The notes under the pieces are model-generated. The model searched no databases, was not told the origin of the DNA, and was given only the letters and a program-made list of their open reading frames with translations. A DNA stretch of 64,000 nucleotides from Cristatella mucedo (taxonomy: Eukaryota; Bryozoa; Phylactolaemata; Cristatellidae), in contig WPIO01000002.1 in the NCBI GenBank assembly GCA_009760855.2, positions 7,870,001 through 7,934,000 on the forward strand, given 5' to 3'. Below, in pieces: positions 61,209 to 64,000 of this stretch. The translations under genes were made by a program, and so were the position numbers. Positions within the stretch are counted from its first letter, which is position 1; each line of letters opens with the position of its first letter.

Positions 61209-61484
61209 ACTTCGAATTTGATATGCTACAAAAATCATCAAAAGCTCATCAAAAGATAGCTTTCAAGATTACCGCGCATCGCTTGGCCTTGTAGGCTATC
61301 GGATAAAAAATGCACGCTCTGATAACACACCGCTGAAGACCTCCGGTCATAGGCATTCAGGGTCAAGGTTGACTTCATCTCCGAAAATATCCTGACTACT
61401 GGCCAGTATAGTAGCATATATAACAACCCTAGCACTTATTCGTGGAGTTAAACTTGAACCATTCACTCTCTGTAGTTAGTATAT

Positions 61485-61570
61485 AAAATAATAACAATAC
61501 ATTTGTATAGCGTCCACAGAGAGCTTAGTCTCGTTTTAGGCACTTTATATATATTGCAAAGGACGGGAAC
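61485..61570 (-). mobile_element. LINE/SINE 3' tail
   Basis: Minus strand: CCTTTGCAATATATATAAAG, TGCCTAAAACGAGACTAAGC, TCTGTGGACGCTATACAAAT, GTATTGTTATT. Only the shared terminal block is present. Confidence 0.65.
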
Positions 61571-61680
61571 TATTGTGCCAAGCTTAGTACTTTATTTACT
61601 TCTAAAATCGCCTTTAGTTATAAAGGATCATAGCAATGCAATCTTTGAGCCGTTGACAGAGAGAATTGCATAGGGTGTTT

Positions 61681-61957
61681 AGTGCGGTCAGTGGCGTACC
61701 GACCGAAGGGGGCAGCGGCATATGTTTCCGAGCGCTGGATCTGGGTACGCCAAATTGGGCACCTTATACTTTTGAATTATTTTTTATATCGCATCTAGCT
61801 GAGATATTGCTAGGCACCAAGGTGCCCCAGTTATTCATAATAATTTAAATTTAAACAAAAATTTAAGGTATTCGAAAAAGTATTTAGTAAAAAGGAGGCG
61901 CCGTCTGTGTAGTTCGTCCTGGGCACACGATATCCTAGAAACGCCACTGAGTACGGT
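61681..61957. mobile_element. Non-autonomous hAT-like element (MITE) with target duplication
   Basis: The element spans 61689-61949. The left end is CAGTGGCGT and the right end ACGCCACTG, a perfect 9-bp terminal inverted repeat. It is flanked by AGTGCGGT on the left and AGTACGGT on the right, an 8-bp target duplication with one mismatch. Eight-bp duplications and ends beginning CAG are typical of hAT transposons. The 261-bp interior is AT-rich and has no transposase. A subterminal GGCACC/GGTGCC pair is also present. Confidence 0.75.
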
Positions 61958-62049
61958 TGTTCGAAATCCCAAACCAAGATAACCCCAACAGTGAACAACA
62001 CGCCAATGGCTTGACGGCGGCCGTAAGGAAGTGAAATTGTAAGAAGGTC

Positions 62050-62240
62050 ATGTCGGATTTTCGCAGGCACGCAGGCTCCGGCACGCATGTGCCGTTGTCC
62101 GCTGAGCCACTGCAGCAGCAGCAGCCGCCGCCGCCGCCGCTACCGGTGGCTGTATATAGCGGCTGCCGCTGCCCCAAAGCCCAGGGCGCTGCAGAGAAGG
62201 AACGCGGCTACCAGCAGCTAACGGCAAGAGCGGGCGACGC

Positions 62241-62271
<31 letters not shown>

Positions 62272-62327
62272 TACTGCTTTCTTAGCCAAAACGTCACTGC
62301 CGACCCTGGCGCTTTAGCGCGTGCACT

Positions 62328-62381
<54 letters not shown>

Positions 62382-62565
62382 CACGCCCGCTTTACAAGAG
62401 AGCGCCGCCGCACGCTCCCGCGCTCCCGTGGTGGAGCGCAGCGAACGGCTCACTTCCGGACGGCTGTGCTTGCTACGCACGCGGTTGCGGCCACTTTCGC
62501 ACTTAATTCGCACCTGCGCTGCCGACGGACCCGCTGTTCTTCAGCTACAAACGCGGTCAGCATAG
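62050..62565 (+). CDS. CpG-rich open frame with poly-Gln and poly-Pro, possible first exon
   Basis: An ATG (62050) opens a 171-codon frame beginning MSDFRRHAGSGTHVPLSAE. It then runs through QQQQPPPPP, a (CAG)9-type Gln run at 62240-62267, and an Arg-Glu stretch made by an AG microsatellite (62331-62378), and ends at TAG. GC and CpG content are high. The first 90 codons look more protein-like than the rest. A genuine exon could end before the AG tract. It could equally be a promoter CpG island with few stops. Confidence 0.25.
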
Positions 62566-62698
62566 CCCCGATAATCCGAGCCTTTTGAACAGGGCGATAT
62601 TTAATCGTGTAAGGAGATTAATACATGACATGCGACCTGGCCAGACGTAAGCTTGAGCGCAGCGTCTCTCACTGGAGCAGCGGTCTGCCGGTCGGTGA

Positions 62699-63112
62699 TT
62701 AGCAATAATCTACCTGGGCACACCGCAGGACCCAGACTACCTTAAGGCCGATATTAAGAAAGCGTGCCAATCTTGGAGCGTCTTAGACGCAAAAGCGCAT
62801 CTTAGACGCAAGGGCGGAGACCAGCAGCAGCGCTGCCTTTCGTTCACCGGGCACCCTTGGATCGGGGTGCCCGGCGAGCGAAAGCTGCTGTGTCGTTGCT
62901 CGTCGCGCGGCGCGGCGCCGTCGGAGGCTCTTCTGGACTGCGTCAGCGGCGTGATTGCGGCCGAGGTGTAGGTGTGGAAGAAATTCTATTGGAGGGAAGA
63001 CGGCAGTGTCGTCATTCGGCAAGCCACCGAGGATCAAGATGGTGAAAGATGTTCCAACACTCACGGCTTTGTGAGCATTGCGTATAACCATTTTGAAAGC
63101 ACTAGTAGCTGA
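62699..63112 (+). pseudogene. Coding-like frame with one in-frame TAG, unidentified
   Basis: There is no ATG at the start, so it is easily missed. After a TGA at 62696 the frame is open for 90 codons, including YLGTPQDPDYLKADIKKAC, LSFTGHPWIGVPGERKLLC and APSEALLDCVSGVIAAEV. It meets TAG at 62969-62971, then continues in the same frame with VWKKFYWREDGSVVIRQAT and CSNTHGFVSIAYNHFE to TGA at 63110. Codon use and composition are convincingly protein-like on both sides of the TAG. An acceptor-like TGATTAG sits at the 5' edge. It may be a decayed gene or exon, or the TAG may be an assembly or allelic change. No family was recognised. Confidence 0.45.
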
Positions 63113-63900
63113 GTATTAGCTACTTGACGTTGCTTACGAGTCTGCCGGAAGTCGCCTGCAAGTACTAACTATAGTACGCAGGCGATTGATCTCGAGCTGT
63201 TGCTAATTCGGTGTTGTCGTTAGCGCCGCTTGGAAAATTCCAAGCGCCGTGTCGTTGCCGTTCGGCGTATTGCCAGCGTCAGGTCTCTACTACTCCGCGT
63301 TCGCGTTTCGCCACTACCCGAACTTATGAGAGTTGTTCGGAAAAGAGCGACGGTATCCCAAACTGCACTGGCTCTCGGGGTCAATTTCTGCAACCTCCAT
63401 GACCAGATATCTGTTGCCTCGGCGTTTACCTTGCAGAGAGAAGCACAATTCACTGATGTAGCCTAATCTAGCTAATTCTGTGCTGTATACAAGCTAATTC
63501 TATGCTCAGACGGTCCCGCGTGAATAAGTCTTATCCATTTCCCGGGATACATCGGCGGTCGACAGTCGAGTGTCTCATTTCCGCTGGAAGACGAGGGATT
63601 CTAATTGTCATCCGTTTCGTTGTTTGCCCACGCTAGGTCATCTGCTTCGATTGTTGTAAGATGAATACGAAGGTTTTTGGTCTCCGGATATAGGAACGCG
63701 GCCACAAAAGTCCACGGCGATGTATTGTCCCCAGCGATGCCATCCGACAGCACAAACTAGGCCGCCCTACACACCAAGGCCTCAAAGGGGCGTATCTCGA
63801 GCTCGCTCTACCTCGGGCTGCCTGCACTCTCCAGCCCATTCGCCCTCACTAGGGCACGCTCTCGCCAACTCTACACCCAACTCCATTTAGCACTCTTCCC
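63113..63900. other. No recognisable gene
   Basis: Short open frames on both strands at 63211-63466, without a domain. No SINE or LINE block was found. Confidence 0.4.
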
Positions 63901-63910
63901 GTGTGTGTGT

Positions 63911-63991
<81 letters not shown>

Positions 63992-64000
63992 CACACACAC
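63901..64000. repeat. Compound (GT)n-(TC)n-(AC)n microsatellite at the window edge
   Basis: Short GT, then about 60 bp of TC, then AC up to the last base. The array runs off the window. Confidence 0.95.

Overview
This is metazoan nuclear DNA, most likely from a marine invertebrate. There is no operon structure, coding density is very low, and there are many 5'-truncated non-LTR retrotransposons, tRNA-derived SINEs and very long dinucleotide repeats. The retrotransposon proteins belong to the CR1/L2 group of LINEs, which is common in cnidarians, lophotrochozoans, amphioxus and echinoderms. The sequence does not let me name the phylum. I recognise no complete host gene of known function, no rRNA or tRNA gene, no CRISPR array and no virus.

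Layout. 1-10 kb: mostly featureless, one SINE, two (TC)n tracts, an unexplained 290-residue open frame, and a CpG-rich block at 7.0-9.5 kb. 10-16 kb: an old LINE relic, further CpG-rich blocks and a 0.5-kb TC/TCTG tract. 17-24 kb: copies of two LINE families (called here LINE-A and LINE-B), a SINE family (SINE-B) and an unclassified dispersed repeat (UR1). 24.7-26.1 kb: two giant AG tracts. 30-39 kb: LINE-A, a TC tract, a 650-bp CTG/CCG array and LINE-B. 39-44 kb: a pile of nested SINEs and LINEs around a GC-rich coding-like segment. 44-47.4 kb: two related zinc-finger reading frames on the minus strand, one intact and one broken. 50-60 kb: the best LINE-A copy (52.2-53.7 kb) and several nested insertions. 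60-63.2 kb: candidate host exons, a hairpin, a hAT-like MITE with its target duplication, and a coding-like frame with one internal stop.

How the parts relate. LINE-A ends in a conserved tail plus (TTA)n, and SINE-B carries a version of the same tail, so SINE-B was probably moved by LINE-A or a close relative. SINE-A has a different tail ending in (TTTA)n. Every LINE copy seen is truncated or mutated. The non-repeat coding signal is fragmentary: short frames with good codon use next to plausible splice sites, as expected for a gene-poor region with small exons and long, transposon-filled introns. All host-gene calls are therefore of low to moderate confidence. The labels LINE-A, LINE-B, SINE-A, SINE-B and UR1 are local to this report.
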